A stretch of DNA of 64,000 bases. Source: Callaeas wilsoni (Eukaryota; Chordata; Aves; Passeriformes; Callaeidae). Both the position numbers and the translations under genes were made by a program. The DNA is taken from NCBI GenBank assembly GCA_013398955.1, contig VWPU01008385.1, positions 1 to 64,000 on the forward strand, in the 5' to 3' direction. This document shows positions 12,101 to 27,100 of the stretch, in pieces; position 1 is the first letter of the stretch; every line of letters starts with the position of its first letter. The notes beneath the pieces were generated by a model, which did no database searches, was not told where the DNA came from, and saw only the letters and a program-made list of their open reading frames with translations.

Positions 12101-15100
12101 CTGAGTTGCTGCTTGGACAGAAGGAATGGGATAGCAGCATAAACCTTTCCTGGAAACTTCTGCAAGTGTCTTGGGAATTGGATTCTCCAGTTTTGGCAGT
12201 GATGAGAGTAAAAGACTGAATTAGCATAACTGTGCAACAACTTAAGCCAATACAAATCTCACTTGCCACTTTCTCATCTCTTCTCTTGCTGTGTTTTTTA
12301 TGACCAGGTCAGGGGGCTGATAGCTCCCTTGGAACTGCCCCTCACTTGATTTCATAGCAGGGATGCTCATAAATCCACAGCAGGATTGCGATGTTAAGGC
12401 TGGTTTAGACAAGGCTTGGAGCAACCCATTCTGGTGGGAGGTGTCCCTGTCCATGGCAGGGCTTGGAACGAGATGATCTTTCAAGTCCCTTCCACCCCAA
12501 ACCGTGCTGTGATGCTGTGGTTGGTCTCATCAAGTCAGAGGCAGGACCCACTGCTGCAGACCCACACCTGCGAGGGGTTGCCCACAGGGTTTTGTTTGAT
12601 GTGAGGCCTGATCTGTGGGCTGCTCTCAAAAGGAGTCATCCTGCTCTTCCCTCCATCCCTGCTCACGCACTCCCACCACTTTCCTCACACCACGCACAGG
12701 GGCTGCGTGGCCCCGCGGTGAACGAAAGCAGCGAGTTGCTCCAATGGAAAACCAACCTGAAAACAAAAAAAAAAAACCAAAAAAGAGTGGTTTCCCTTCA
12801 GACCAACTTGCTAAACCAAGCCCTGTCACAGCAATTTAACTGCCAAGTTCACTGCACAGAGAGAGTGGGGACCACACTGCAAAGTTTTGGGCCAACTGGG
12901 GTCGGACCAACACGTGCAGAATGCAGGCACAACTGGGGGAATTAGATGAAAAGCATGAATACCCCCAAAGGATTAGCCAAGCAGTGTCAGTGTAGTCATG
13001 TATTTCCCTAAGTGAGGCAGGAGCTTGGAGATTCTCCAGACACTTTGGTGTGTTTTTTTAATATCCACAGAATTCTTGCTATTTTCAGGTAAGATCCTTT
13101 ATAGAGAGTTGAGAGCTGGATTTCTGGCTGGCTTTAAAATACATGTCCCTGAACTGGGACAAAAAGAAGGATGTTGAGTTTGTCACAGAATAAGAAATGT
13201 CTTAGATATTTTTCTTAATTTTAGAACAGCTGTTTGGAGTGAGGTTGATGGCCCTGATGACCCATCCAAACAATTACCCTAGTTACAATAATGTATGCAC
13301 ACAGTATTTTGACCAGAGTTTAGTTCATCAGCACTATCCAAACAGTTTAAGGGTTTGAATTATGTTGCCTTGACTCAGCCAGATCTACCTTGATTTCAAA
13401 CAATAAGAGGGGAACTTTTCTGTAGAAGGAAGTAGATTTTTACAGTTGCTGGCGCTTAACTCCACATTCACTAATAAATTTTGGGTGATTACAGAAGGTT
13501 GTTCTTGGTAGCATCCGGGCAGATCCTGGGCTGCTTCCCACCAGTCCAGCAGTGGAGGAGGCCACATTCCTGCCCTGGCAGCAGGGGAGGGCCGGCCTGG
13601 GTGACACACAGGGCAGCACCCTGCTCTGGGCAGGGGCTGTGCTGAGAAGGGGCCGCTGGCAATCCCCGCCTGCGTCATCGCCCTTCGGCGCATGTTAACG
13701 TGTCAGCACAAAGCAGAGCCACTTGAGAACGGCCTCCAGGGCAGTCCCACGCTGAGCAGAGCCTAGAAAGGCCTGAGACCAAGGTCTAATAAAACAGGAT
13801 TAGTGACGGGAATATTTTTATATGTTTGTTTAGTTGATCAGAACAGGGTTTTGTGAGCAGCAGTCACCGCAGTGTTCACTGCTTGATAAGGTTGAAAGTT
13901 TTATGTGTGGATTTAGTTTGTTTTGTAAGGTCAGAAGAATGTTGGTACATTTTGCAGGATTGGGCAGGCTGTGCTGAATCCATCCTGCATCGTGCTTTAT
14001 GTCTGTGTCTTCAGAAAGGCATCTGACTTCCCTGTTTAGAGACATTCCGGAGCTGTGCATCCTCTAAGCAGGTCGCACGTTGGTGTTACTCGTTTCTTGT
14101 ATGACATCATCAAAGAAGCTTCATGGAAAACGAGCCTTCAGGGTGCTTGTGTGTAGGTTGGCTTTTCTTTTTTTTTTTTTTCCCCCTCCACTTTCTTCTG
14201 GAACAAATATTCCCTGTCCTGAGCCTCCTTTTGGGGCAGAGAGGTTCAGTATTGACCCCGAACAATCGATGCCTACCTCGGAATCCCTGGGTGATTGGAA
14301 GTTGTTTGCCGATCACTGCCGTGTGCCCAGGTGCAGGTGTCTGCATCGGAGTCGTTCTGCAAGTGTACCTGTGTAAGGCTGTCTCCCTGTGAATTCCCAG
14401 TGCTGGCTGGCGGCATTTATCCCTTGTGAAGTTCAGCACAGGCTGTAGGAACTGCGTGCATTCACTAGGATGACTTGCAATCAGGTTGTTCCTCGTGTTA
14501 CTCTTATTTGAGAGAGAGGGAATCGCTGTTTCCACACCAGGTTTGTGATCCATCCATAGCACATCCCATATATTTTTGTTCTCTAAGAATCTCAGCAATT
14601 CTAGAAATCCTTTTTGTCTCTCATCCCTGAGCACTCCAGGGAAATGGGGCACGGTGTCAGCCTAACATGTAACTAGGACTCCTTGGCACGGTGGTGATGA
14701 TGATGATATAAATAGCACAGCATCGAAAGAGCAGAGTTACTCCTCCAGAGGAGCTGGTCCATGTCTGCTTTCTATGGTGTTTGTTTTCTTTAGTAGCTGT
14801 TGAGTTGTGCCATATCCTTGTCTTCCCATGCACTGTCTGATGTACAGCCAACTCAAATTAAAAGAAGAGCCAGTTTTCAGTTAAGAGCTTTTGTGAGTGG
14901 GTGTGACTTCACACAGAGACAACAATTGAGTTAATAACAACTCGAGTTAATTATCAATGAGGAAAAGCCCTAAGTGTTTTCTTTAAATTAGGGAAAAACT
15001 GTACTCAGTGCAGTGTTACAGAGGACTGACCTTTTTCTAGCCAAATGCACGACAGCATGAAAACCTCGGACTTGTCTCGGAGTGAGAAACCCAGAGGATT

Positions 15101-18100
15101 GCCAAATTCCAGGCAGTTTTTATCTGAGGGGATAAACTGGCTTTCCCTGGCGCTTGCCACAGGCTTAAGCTTCCTGCTGCCTTGCAATTGCTTTTGCTTA
15201 CGAGCGTGCAGTTCATTTTTAGGCTCTCCCCTGCACCCCACACCTAAAGACATCTGCGTGTGCCTCCGCAGTCTTTCCTTTGCTGTTTCCCCTTTCCGCC
15301 CGCGAGCAGCTGACCCCGTGGCGGCTCCTCGCTCGTCACCGTCTCTGCCGTGACGCCCCCTCCGCGCTCGCTTCCTGCCCACGCGCGGTCCCCTCTCCGC
15401 AGCTTCCTCCGCCGCTGCATCCATGAGAACGCCCCTCTCCTCTGACGCCGCTCGCCCACGGCGTCCCCAGGATCCCCCTCTCCACCTGCGCCGGCTCTAC
15501 AGGGAGTTTCGTGGAGCCGTGGATTACATGAGTGGCTCTTGGCAAGAATCCTTGGGTTGGAAATGGGTTGAAGGTGTCCACTGTAATGATCGCCTCGGAT
15601 ATCACAAGAAACTTGAAGCTTCTTTTCTTGGATTAAAACAAATGTGCAACCCCCCCCCCCCAACTAAATTCTGAAGTATAAAATCATGGTAGTGAGAGTC
15701 GTCAGCTTTTGAAGAGGCACGAAGCAAACCCACTCAAGGGAAGCTGCATGTCCTGATCATGGCATGACTTTAGCACTTAGCTTTGGAAAGCCCTTTGTTC
15801 TTCTCCTCTCATGCAAATGCTCCTTGCTGCTTATGCCAAAATATGTATGTTAATCTAAAGGACAGCCCCCTTTCAAATTGTTTAAAAAGGAAAATTACCA
15901 AGTAGCAAGACAAAAATGCTGACTTATTTATTTTTTTATGATATTAACAGAAACTGCTGAAGAAGGGTATTAGGAATGTACAGATGCTGATGGATACACT
16001 CATTTAAATCCGTTCCAACTTTACCTTTTTCACATTAAATGTAAAACAGGAAAAGAAGCCAGAGAAACATTGTCTAGCCAAAACAAGGGCTGAGTTTTGA
16101 AAGTTTTAATTTGTATTTCCAGTTCTTCTCTTGGCCAGGCCATTCACCTTCCTTGCATTTCTTTCTTCTGTAAACCAGGGAAATGTATCCATAGGAGTTT
16201 GGGCATATACTGACTGTAGATTGGCGTCTGAATTTCAGTTGTTTGCGCTCATCAACTCCCTGAGTTTTTGCTTTTTAAAAAATGGATGTTGCTGATGCAC
16301 GTTCTGTTTCAAGGTACATGTAAAAGTTTCCTTTGTTTCTGCAGAGTTGATCGAAAATTACCTTTTTGTGGATCTCAGAGGTATAAAACAGGCGTGGGTG
16401 TATCAGGAGAAGAAACACAGTGCTGCCGCAATCCTTCCCTCCCCTCATTCCCAGCTTCACCAGGACTCTTCATCAGGGACTGTAGTGATAGGCCAAGGAG
16501 TAATGGGTTCAAATAGAAAGAGGGGAAACTTAGGTTGGATATACAGAGGAAATTCTTTACTCTAATGGTGGTGAGGCCCTGGCACAGGTTGCCCAGAGAA
16601 GCTGTGGCTGCCCCATCCCTGGAAATGTCCAAGGAGTTGGATAGGGCTTGGAGCAACCTGAGATAGTGGAAGGTGTCCCTGCCCATGGCAGGGGAGTTGG
16701 ATCTGGATGACCTTTAAGGTCCTTTCCAACCCAGACCATTCCATGATCCTGCCTCTCAGGAAGTGCTAGTAGAAGGCTACACCAGCACAGCTGTGGCTGC
16801 AGCAGGGACATAGGCTGGAGGGATAAGCTGGGTCTGAAATGCCCTCCTGGGCACCAAGAGGGACCCGTGACTTGCACCCCATTTCCCTGCCTGGTTGAAC
16901 CTGGTGTAAATCAGCACCAGCTCTGGAAGAGGCTCTGCTTCCACTGATTCCCTTGTGCCAGGGCTACCTGTCGTGGGAACCAGCTGGCTGAAAACAAGCC
17001 CTTTTCTCTTCCCTTCTGGCAAGATAGTTCTGAGCCAGACAAGTTCCTTGATCTGATTCACCACATGAGAGCTAAGCCGGCCTGAGCAGTGCTGGAAAGC
17101 TTGGGCAGAGCCACCTTTTGCAGCAAAACCTCTGGCATGGACCGAGTTAGACTGCCCAGTCGGTATCAGGGCCAAGGGGGGTATCTTTGTACTCCAGGAG
17201 CAAAACCCTGGAGGCAAACCACCTCTGTGTCATCCCTTAAATGAAACTGAGCTCCCTGCATATCCCTAAATTAAAAACCCTCATCTGCGTAAGAGAGAAG
17301 CAACTCATGATGATTATTAATGCTGTGTGTTCCCCACACATGTGGGGAGTGATGTGTGATGGTTGTTAATGATGCGTGGTCTCTGGGGTGTTTTAACTTG
17401 TGGAAGGTCATTCTCTTTGACATCTCATGTGGCTCATGTGTCCCTGCAGCCCCTCTCTGGGAGGGGAAGGTCACAGGATGTCCCTGTGCAGGGTGAGCTG
17501 GTGCTCTCCACAGAGCCCCCTCTCTGACTGTGTCACACCACATTGTTTGCCCTGGAAGTTTCCATGCAGGTTAAGGTGAGATGCTCAAGTGCCTCCAGCT
17601 CTGCCCACTCTAGAGGCTGACATCATTAGCTGGGTGATGGGCTGTGTGTGAGGGATCTGCTGTGTGATAGGTGTCACATTATCAGTCAAAAAAACAAACC
17701 CTTGATCATTTCTCCAGTGTTCAGAATTAACTTTCGCTTTCCCTGAAGCATCGCCTTATGAGTGAACATCAGAGCCCTTAATTCCCCATCAATTTAATCA
17801 TTCAAATGGCATTTTATTGGCCTTGCTGGATGTTGAAAGCTGTTGAAATACTTTAAAAACGATAAAACTATAATTAGAAATTAATAAACAGAAGGCCTGA
17901 CGTTACCAGCATCTTTAGTTTTGTGTCCGGACTCGGACTTGCATGTTGGTGCATTGAACCCAGAAAGTCTCCAATTTTGTGTAACAGAAGCAAATCCAGC
18001 AGGTTCTCAGTGGAATTCAGTGGAATCCCAGTGGGGCATCTCAGGATTTTAGAGACAAAGTCTTGGAGACAGGGACAACCCAAACCCCATGCCTGTGAGC

Positions 18101-21100
18101 TGCCCGGATTAGCCAGCTCGGGTTGGAAGGAGTTCACAGTTTAGCTCATGTGGGCTGTTTTGCCCACACTGGGGAACTGTATTGGTCTCTTCCCATGTTA
18201 GCAGACAGAGGATTAGGGAGTTATTTCCAAGATAATTATTTATTAAAGTTGGGGAATCAGCATTTTATTCAGAAGAGCTGTACACAGATCTATAATGAAA
18301 TTATTTGCTGGTTGTTGTAGCACCTTTCCAGATGAGCAGCAGGTTCTCCCCGGGTTTGACTGTAACTCCAGGTACTCCTTTTGCAACCCTATTGCCAGAA
18401 TCTTGGTGAGTGGGGTTGGATTTCTTTTACCGTGGTGCTGCTGGTATCTTTATGGATTTTTTTGACATCACGTTCCATATTTACCTTAGAATTTTAATTA
18501 TTTTTATAATATTATTTGAATTTCTATGGACTGCTTCTAAAAGCTCTCCTCCTTGCTTGTAAAACTTACAGGAACACACAAAGGACTATTTGTGTGCAGA
18601 GATAACCACAGTTAAGGGATTTCTGCCAGGTTAAGGCTATTTTTTGTAATTAGACTGGGCCATCACAGGAATGTACCCAGGCTCTTGGTTGGGTTCCAGC
18701 TCTTTGGGCTGGATTCAGATGAAGACACTAAGGTGTGGTACCACACAGCGAGCAGCAGTCAGAAGAGGAAGTTGGACCCTTGCCAAAACCAGAGAACTTC
18801 TTCCCTTTTTGTTTTTTTGGTTCATGTGTTGTGTTGGAGCCTTTTTTTACCACACCTGCCCCCAAGGTGCCACGTCGGGCGACGTTTGCGCTCACGTGTG
18901 CGATGCCCCCGCTTTCAGTCGAGCTGCTTGTGCGGAGCTTGCAGGGCTTGATGGGGTGGCTGCTCCTCCTCTCCAGTACGTAGCGTTCCCAAAATCTTCG
19001 ACAGCGTTTCCTAACTTTAATAACTTCAGGTTTGTCAGGTTTAACTCCGTCTGTTGTCCTTCTGCACAGAAGTTGGTGGAATAACACGGAATGACACGAC
19101 CATCCTCCATCCGGCCGTGCTCCAGGCATTACTCAGGGTGTTTGTCTGCCTCGGCTTTGTTTGCTTTTAATATTCCCAAGGTGTAAGCCAGCATCCATTC
19201 CAAGTTAGTGGCTGCTCTCAAATTGACTTCAGAGGGAGCAGAATTAGATGTTTGTTAAAAATAACAACATTTTATTTTGTTTGGATGATTGTCTTGTTTT
19301 GAAATCGGTGAAAGCTGTATGCTTCTTCATATGCACATAGAATCTGGTCTCTCTCTTTTTCTAAAGTGTGTCATTACAAGATGGAGTTGCAGCTGTCTTG
19401 TTCTCATTTTTTTTCTCTGTTATGTTCTTCTTGTCTGGTTAAAAATAGCCCGAGAGGAATCACTCTTGACTGAACACTTCCTCTTTCAAACTACAGATTT
19501 TTTAAAAGTCTATTAAATCGTTTATAAAAACATGCAAATCAGGAGCAGTGGGTTTTGCTGCAATAGAATGAGCTGTACGCAGTGATTCTGTCCCTTGCCG
19601 TTCTTGGCACATCACTGCTGTGTCAGGTGTTAAACAGATTTATTGGGAATTTGCGCAAGTTCGCAGCATAGGAAATTATGTCATTTGAACGTTAGCATTG
19701 CTAATTTTCTCCGTATCTAGAGGTTTTTTGCTTTTATAGGGTACTCTTAGGCTTTAGTCTGCTCTTGTTTCTGAGGAAGAGGCACATTTCCCTGTGGAAA
19801 ACACAGAGCAGGACTGAGGCTTCTTTAGTGTGAGAGAGAGACTTGGTTGCACAACCACAAAGTCCTCACTTTTGATTCAGGGTCAAAAGCCAGACTCAGA
19901 TTTCATGCTTAGCTTCCATCTACAGACAGCTTACTCAGGCAAAGGTATTGAATCTCTGTGCTCAGTTCAGCTGTGAAGAGGTTTGAGGTTGGACCACCCC
20001 TCGAGTCTCTGGAAGGATCCACATGGTCGCCAATGGCTGACACAACACAGGAACATAAGCCCTGATGTCAGGGTGTCCTTGGAGCTGGCCGTGATGTCAG
20101 GGCATGGATTAGAGCTGCTCCCCTGATAGCCCTTCTGCAGGGTGCACTTTGGAAAATGCACTTTTCTCTCTGTCTTCTCTGAATCAGGCTGTATCAAGAG
20201 GCAGCTGGGCTGCGGAGTCAGCCAAATCCAAGTCAGGCTGAGGAGCTGTCTGTTCCAAAGCTGTTTCCTAAAGATCCTATTCCAGCTTAGCAGGTGAACT
20301 AATGAAGTGCATTAAAACACAGAGCTTTGTGTATCTGGTGACACGGGCAGAGCTCCCCTGGGCCTCACCACTTCTGAAGCTCACACAGTTGTTGCTTAGT
20401 TTTGTACTCACTGCAATATTTGCCTTGAAATATTGCAGATCACAGGCTTGTAAAGGGGAAAGGTGACTTGATTTCCCTTTGCAGTACAGACCAGGAGAAA
20501 TTGATATTCAGAGCACCAGAAGGACTCAAAATGCCAGTGGAAAGTATTCTGAGCTCATCACGCTTAGTATTTCACACTATCAAAAGGTAAAAGGAAGAAG
20601 TCACTCAAGTGGGCATTGTGGAATCCCACTCGTGGCAGGGTGGAGACCTGAGCCAGTGATAAATGCTAAAGGTCAGAGCAGGCAATCTAATCAGTACAGT
20701 GTGGTCCCCAGACTTCTTATCACAGCCACGTTTAATCTTCTGTTCTTGCAAGAGGCCTTTGAAAGGGAGGGGAGGGAGTGAATGGAGAGCTGGTGATCTG
20801 GTGACTTGGCACATGTTGGCTTTGGGTAATTGTGAGGAGTGTGAAACTGCTGAACTGCTGCTTGGAGGGGTTTGGGGAAACAGAAACACTTGCAATGATT
20901 TTAATTGTCAGTACTTCTACTTAAGTGAAATTAAGCCAGTTTCTCATTTTTTGCTAGCTTTGAATGTCATCATAATGATTTTGTGTCACACCTTAAAGGA
21001 AAGTGTCAAATTCAGAGGGGGCTGCTCATCCCGGAATTGTCCATTAAGCTGGGAATACGTGAAATGTTCAGTAATGATACCCCAGGCCCTGTGTCTTGTA

Positions 21101-24100
21101 ATTAAAATAAGGAACGAACAAAATTGAAATGCCTCATTTGGGTTATGTGTTGCTTGGGTTATGTATTGCTGGGTTTTACACTGGAAGGAATATGCAACGA
21201 AATGGATTCTTTTCAAAAAGGGTTCTCTTCTTGTGTTACAAATCTGTATCCTAATGACTCCACTAATCCCTGCTGTGAAAGGTACAGCAGTGATGCTGGT
21301 GGTGATGGGGTGAGGAAGTGGTTTCTGTTGTTCCAACTTCATTCTTGCCCCAGGAATTGCCTTCTGACTCTTTTTCCATCTCAGTTTCTAGAGGAAAATA
21401 ATGATACCCTGTAGCCAAAGCCTCTTACTGTTGCAGAAAATCTTTAATGAAATCCTAGGATCCCTTTGTACCAAAACACTTCTCTTGGGCAACAACATTA
21501 ATTTTGTAAATTTTATCATGCACACAGAAGAATAAAAAGTGGCTTTTAAACTATAGATGCATGAAACTGTTGTGGCAGGCAAGGTGAGGAAACCAGACAG
21601 AAGAAACAGCTGGAGAACTCAGACAGCTGAGCCTTGTTTGGTGCAGGGAAAGCGTTCAAGGCTTCTGTGTCATTTGTTGTGACAAGGAATGAATTCATGC
21701 AGCCCCTGCCCAGCTGCAAGGTGCTACGGGCACGTGCGCCTGGGCAACGCCATCTCTTTTACTGGTGAGGATTCACCCCCAGTTTGGTAAAGAATTCCTG
21801 CTGGTTCCCTGACTGATCCTCAGTGTTGTCTGTCCTTCAGTGCCTGAGGAGCAGCTGCACAACATCGACGAGTACGACCTCAATGTCGTCCGACTCTGCT
21901 TCCAGGCTTTCCTTCCTGATGAGCACGGCAACTACACGATAGCCCTTCCTCCTTTGATTTCCAACCCCATCTATGACAACAGTGAGTACCAGCTCAGCCA
22001 AATGTCTTTTTTTTTTTTTTTCTTTTCCCTTTTGTTTTTCTCTGTAGCTTGGGATGAGAAATGCCAGCTTTCTGAGGCCTGTGCCAGTTCTGGCTTGCTT
22101 CTCTTGGGACTGCCAGGTGCGTGACTGTCACATGGCAGGTCACAGTGAGCATACATTCAAACATGATCCCAGGGTGCAATGTTGGCTAACCAGAGTAAGG
22201 ATTGTCCATGGCATTCATGGACTCGCACACAGGTGTGTTCCCAGCCCTTGTTCCACACACAGCAGCAGTGATTGCAAGGAAAGGCCCATTCCTGACATGC
22301 CAAGTGATTAAAGTGATAGTAGAGAGTTGGATGGCTGCCTCCCTCCAGGCTGATCTGTTTTCCAAGGGAGTCCTCTGGAGCCTGTTTGTGCCCTTGAGAA
22401 GTCTTGCCCTTGCCTTGTGGGGGCTCTGGGATGGGACTTGCAAGAGAGATTTATCCCAGTGGGAAACTGTCTTAAGGCCTTTTGTGTCCCGGTTAGTGGC
22501 TGCTTCACTGTACAGGTGAGTCCTTGATCATGCTCCAGGGGGGTGCAGAGGTACACAAAACCCCTTCCTGGCACTGTTTTCCACATTCCACAAAACTGGA
22601 TATCCATAGAGCAATGGCAGCTGAGGATTTTGGCCCTCAGTGTGTGCTGGACTCCTCTCTGGGAGCAGAGTAGCAAAAGAACTCTTAATCCTGGAAAACT
22701 TTCCTGCAGTGGTTTTCATTTCTGCAGCATGAGTGTTTCCGTGCTAAATATTTGAGGTCCTTATTTTAGCAGAAACTACTGAATAAAATGAGATCTGCAT
22801 TTCCTAAAGTTGTTAGGATTGTGTTGATGTGGGCACAACCATTGTGAAAATGTTGAGTATGAACTCAGATGGCTCTGATATATTTAGAGTCTCCTCTAGA
22901 ATGATCTAGAAGCTGGAACTGCGAGTGTCGTGTTACTGAGAACCCTTGCACTGAAATAATCAGGGCTGAGATAAAAACTGATGTACCAGATTTTCAGCTC
23001 TGCCTCAGATGCCATTTAGAAATGTGCCAAATCATGATTACTCGTCGCCGTGGGCTGACATCAGTCCTGGCAGAGCCGCGAGAGGCCGGGGCTGAGCGTG
23101 GCGGGGGAAGCAGGGGCGGGTGCTGGGGGTGTCTGTGGGCAGCACTGGAGGCACCCAAAACCCTCCCTGTAGCGTAGCAGCCGTGTAAATAAACCTGTGC
23201 AGAGCTGCGACCACAAATCGTAAAAAACGGCCTCGCTCAGTTTCGGATCCAAGTTGCTTTTAGAGGCGTCAGCCTGGTTAGAGCTGCTCTGCCGTACGCT
23301 GGGCTGGGCTGTACCCTCGGGTAACAGGGACTGCAGGCTGGGCAAGCGCGAGCCTTCACAGATCTGCTCGCGTTAGGAGCAAAGAGATACTCTGAAAACC
23401 AGCCTGCACACTTCAAATGCAGCGTTTTCTTCACTTTCTCATCCTTTGTAGTCTCCGCTTGCTTTGGATAGTGAGACACAGAAGAATCGTATTGACAAAG
23501 GCAACCCTGTTAGCAGAGGCTGCAAGTGTCTCAAATTCAGCACCTTCTGTTTCTAGATGCTTCTAAAGTTAACTGGCTTGGAATAGAAATTTCCCAAGTT
23601 GCGTATCAAAAACTGTTGGGAAGAGTCAGATGAAGCAGCTCACCATTCCTGAGAAATGGGGTTGGGTAGAACATGTTGTCCTGCCCTTGTTGAAAGCATC
23701 ATGATTTTTGATGAGGAGCTTGTTTCTTAGGGATTTGTCACCAGGGATGTGGCGTAGGGGAGCGAGGAACAGGAATTGGGCAGGAGCTGAGGTAACAGGA
23801 GGTGAGGAATGTCTCCCTCTGAGGCAGGTGCCGGGCTCAGCGCTCCTGCTGACAGCATGGTGGTGCATCCACATCTGTTGGCGTTTGTGTGCGTTGGTTT
23901 CCCTTCTGAATTCTGAGGACAAAACAACAAACTCCAGTGAAGGAGACCGTCCCAAAAGTCTGTTACGAGGACCTAAAGGGAACTGCAAGAGCGCTGGAGA
24001 GGGACTTTTCACAAGGGCGTGCAGTGACAGGACAGGGGGCGATGGCTTCAAAACGACAGAGGGAAGGGTTAGATTGGATATTAGGAAAAAATTCTTCTCT

Positions 24101-27100
24101 GTGAGAGTGGTGAGGCCCTGGCACAGATTGCCCAGAGAAGCTGTGGCTGCCCCAGGATCCCTGAAAGTGTCCAAGGGGTTGGATGGGGCTCGGAGCAAGC
24201 TGGGATAGTGGAAGGTGTCCCTGCCCATGGCAGGCGTGTGTTGGAACTGGATGATCTTTAAGGTCCCTTCCAAGCCAAACCACTCTGTGATCCTCTGCTG
24301 TTGAGTGCCATTCAAGCACACAGAAGTGAAACATTGGTAAAATTAGGCTTTTCCTCACAATTCTTAATTTACCCTTCCTGTGAAAAGTGCACCGTGACGC
24401 TGTCAATCACATGGCCCTGTGCTGTTTCTGGGTTTGTTTGGTTTCCCCTCCCTTGCAGGTTTCTGATTCATTCAGCAAATGAAGTGGTGTGTGTCATGTA
24501 GTACATGAGGCTGTAGCTCCCACTTATAATAATAATAGTAATAACTGCAGATAGTAACTACGTAATTGGGGTCTGGTGAGAGGTTAGCAGGAACTCTGCT
24601 CTAGGTGTAGTCTGTGTTGTGCCGTAGCTGTACTTGGACAGGAATTGATTCAAACTGAGAATCTGAAGCAGATTTGTTTGGCGTTTTTTGGTTGTTTTTT
24701 GTTGTTGGTTTTGTTGGGGTTTTTTTTTTTTAGTGTGCCACCATGAGCTTTGGTTTTGTATTTCTTCTCTGTGTCTGGAACAGGGAGCCCGTGGTGGTGG
24801 AGCCTCATGGAATATGTGTCAAAGCAGCACCAGCTGGATTGTTCCAGACATTTTAAATGTATTTGGAGCTGCTGCTCCAGGACAGAGCCAGACACCAGCA
24901 GGCAGAGCATGGCTCCATCCCACTGGAGTCGCCCGTAGCCATGAGATTGTTTAGAATGCAATGTGCGGCCTTCAGTGGGGGCTAATTCAGAGTGAGAGAC
25001 AGCTCTCCATCCACAGCTGTCCTGAGGGGGTGTGCACTTACAGCCACAGTCTGGAGTTGGAAATTTGAGTGGTTTTGGGTGAAACCTGCTGCCCTCAGTG
25101 AAGATGTGAAATTACGGTCCTAGAGCTGTTCTTGGACACCTGCAGAGGGGAACAGAGGAGAGGCTGGATGGCCAAGTACCTCTGTGAATAGAACTACAGC
25201 CAGATCTTCAGAGAGGAGTGTTCTCCTGACTTGCTAGCCCAGCTCTTTCCAGAGAAGTGTGACTGTTCCAGGTAATCAGTCACTCACAGAACTGCTTTGA
25301 ATTCTGCAGCTTGAAGGGCAGTGGGGCTGAGCACAACCACGTCAGTGGGGGAAGTATTTGAGACCGCTCTACAGTGGTTAGGGAGTGGGTGGCACAGCAG
25401 TGCTGGTGTCTTGTGTTCGGATATAAGCTGTAGGATCATGGAATATCAGACCCTGCTGCTGAATTTCCTCTATGGAGCGACTTGATTTGAGTGCATTTCA
25501 GGGTGTCACACTCCTCCAGCTGTTGCCTTCCCTTCATATGCCTGAACTCCCAGCACTTCCTATCCAATAGTGACAAAGCCACGATAATTTTATGTCATTA
25601 AATGTGCCTGTTTGCTTCCAGGAGCTCCCAACACTGCAGAATTGCGAATTTGTCGTGTGAACAAGAACTGTGGAAGCGTCAAAGGAGGAGACGAAATATT
25701 TCTGCTGTGTGACAAAGTTCAGAAAGGTAACCTGGACTAGGATTTTTCTCTCCCTTTTTTCTGAATGGACACATTCCATGGCTGTTTTCCTGCTCGGGGG
25801 CTGCAAGCCTTCACCACACACCTCAGAGTGGTTTGGTTTTGTGCTAGGTGGAACAGGTTCCTGGGATCTCAGCTCCTCTTCTGCCTTTAAAGCTGAGCCA
25901 TTTTCTTTGCATCTGAATTCTGAGTCAGGCTCCTCACTTTGCTCCCCTTTTTCCTGCTGCAAGTTTTCAGTTTTCCAGCTTAACGAGCGTCTTCTGTTTC
26001 TCGTGGCCTAGATGACATAGAAGTCAGGTTTGTCCTGGACAACTGGGAGGCCAAAGGTTCCTTCTCCCAAGCCGACGTTCACCGCCAAGTCGCAATTGTG
26101 TTCAGGACGCCGCCGTTCCTCAGAGACATCACCGAGCCCGTCACGGTGAAGATGCAGCTGCGGAGGCCCTCTGACCAGGAAGTCAGCGAACCCATGGATT
26201 TCAGATACCTGCCAGATGAAAAGGGTATGCTTCCAATGAGATGAGCTCCTGAGCAGCCATGATAAATGCAGGACTCATGGTAGTGGCTTAATTAGTAAAA
26301 AATCTACAGCACTGCTTCAGCAAAGCAGAGTTTTGGGTTTTAAAAGTTACAGCAGTCAGTTTATTCCCCCTTTCAGTGAAAATATCAAGAACCACTGTTG
26401 GGTAACACTGGCATGGTTTATTAGTGCTGCCGTGCCTGCAATATTTTCCTTTAAGCAATTCCTACTACAGCTTGGTGCCACCAGGAAGTTCCTTTGGGTA
26501 TTTATTAAAGAGAAATGCAACACTTTCCCCTTCCACACCTTTCTCTGTAGATCCATATGGCAACAAAGCAAAAAGGCAAAGATCAACGTTGGCTTGGCAG
26601 AAGCTCATACAGGACTGTGGTAAGGAAAATATTTGTCTTTTTCTCCGTGTTCGAGTGAACTTACATTTAGATGGAGCTGTTTCCTCTAAATGCTGCAGGC
26701 TGATGTTTTCTCCATCACAGGATCAAACACGACGGAGAGGCCCAAAGTATCTCCATTCCCTGTTGTCACTCCTGAAGGGAAGCTGATTAAGAAAGGTAGG
26801 TTTTTGCCTGCAATCTGACAGTGGTTTAAACAGATAGTGCCCTCCTCTTTGCTTGAAATTCTAATCTCTTGAGGCTTTCTTCCTGTAAGATAGTGATACT
26901 TCTGACTGTACAAACTTAAAGCTGTCAGTTCTTTATGTCACCTTCAGTATGGGCCATAGAGGGGTGGGGTAGGCAGCTCTGTTGCTGCTGTCCAGAACTC
27001 TGGGGTCCATCCTGGGGAACAGTGAAGCAAGTAGAGATGAAAATGCATGTACAGTCGTATGAAGATTGTGCTGTCTTTTCTTTGCTTTTTACCCTTTGTA

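Larger units (their letters stand above)
11857..21840 (+). other. REL intron 4 (10 kb)
   Basis: Largest intron of the window. It contains two CR1 fragments, a T-rich run near 12050-12066, a GC-rich patch at about 13530-13690, a CpG island at about 15280-15500, a C12 run (15650-15661) and octamers at 15811 and 19532. The remainder shows no gene or recognised repeat. Confidence 0.8.

Noticed and set aside
13530..13690. GC-rich patch in REL intron 4
   Set aside because: Fewer CpGs than the 15.3 kb island and no other signal; treated as ordinary GC variation.
15005..15663. 139-codon minus frames over the REL intron 4 CpG island
   Set aside because: GC-driven open frames without recognisable domains. 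The island itself is reported, but a protein is not supported.
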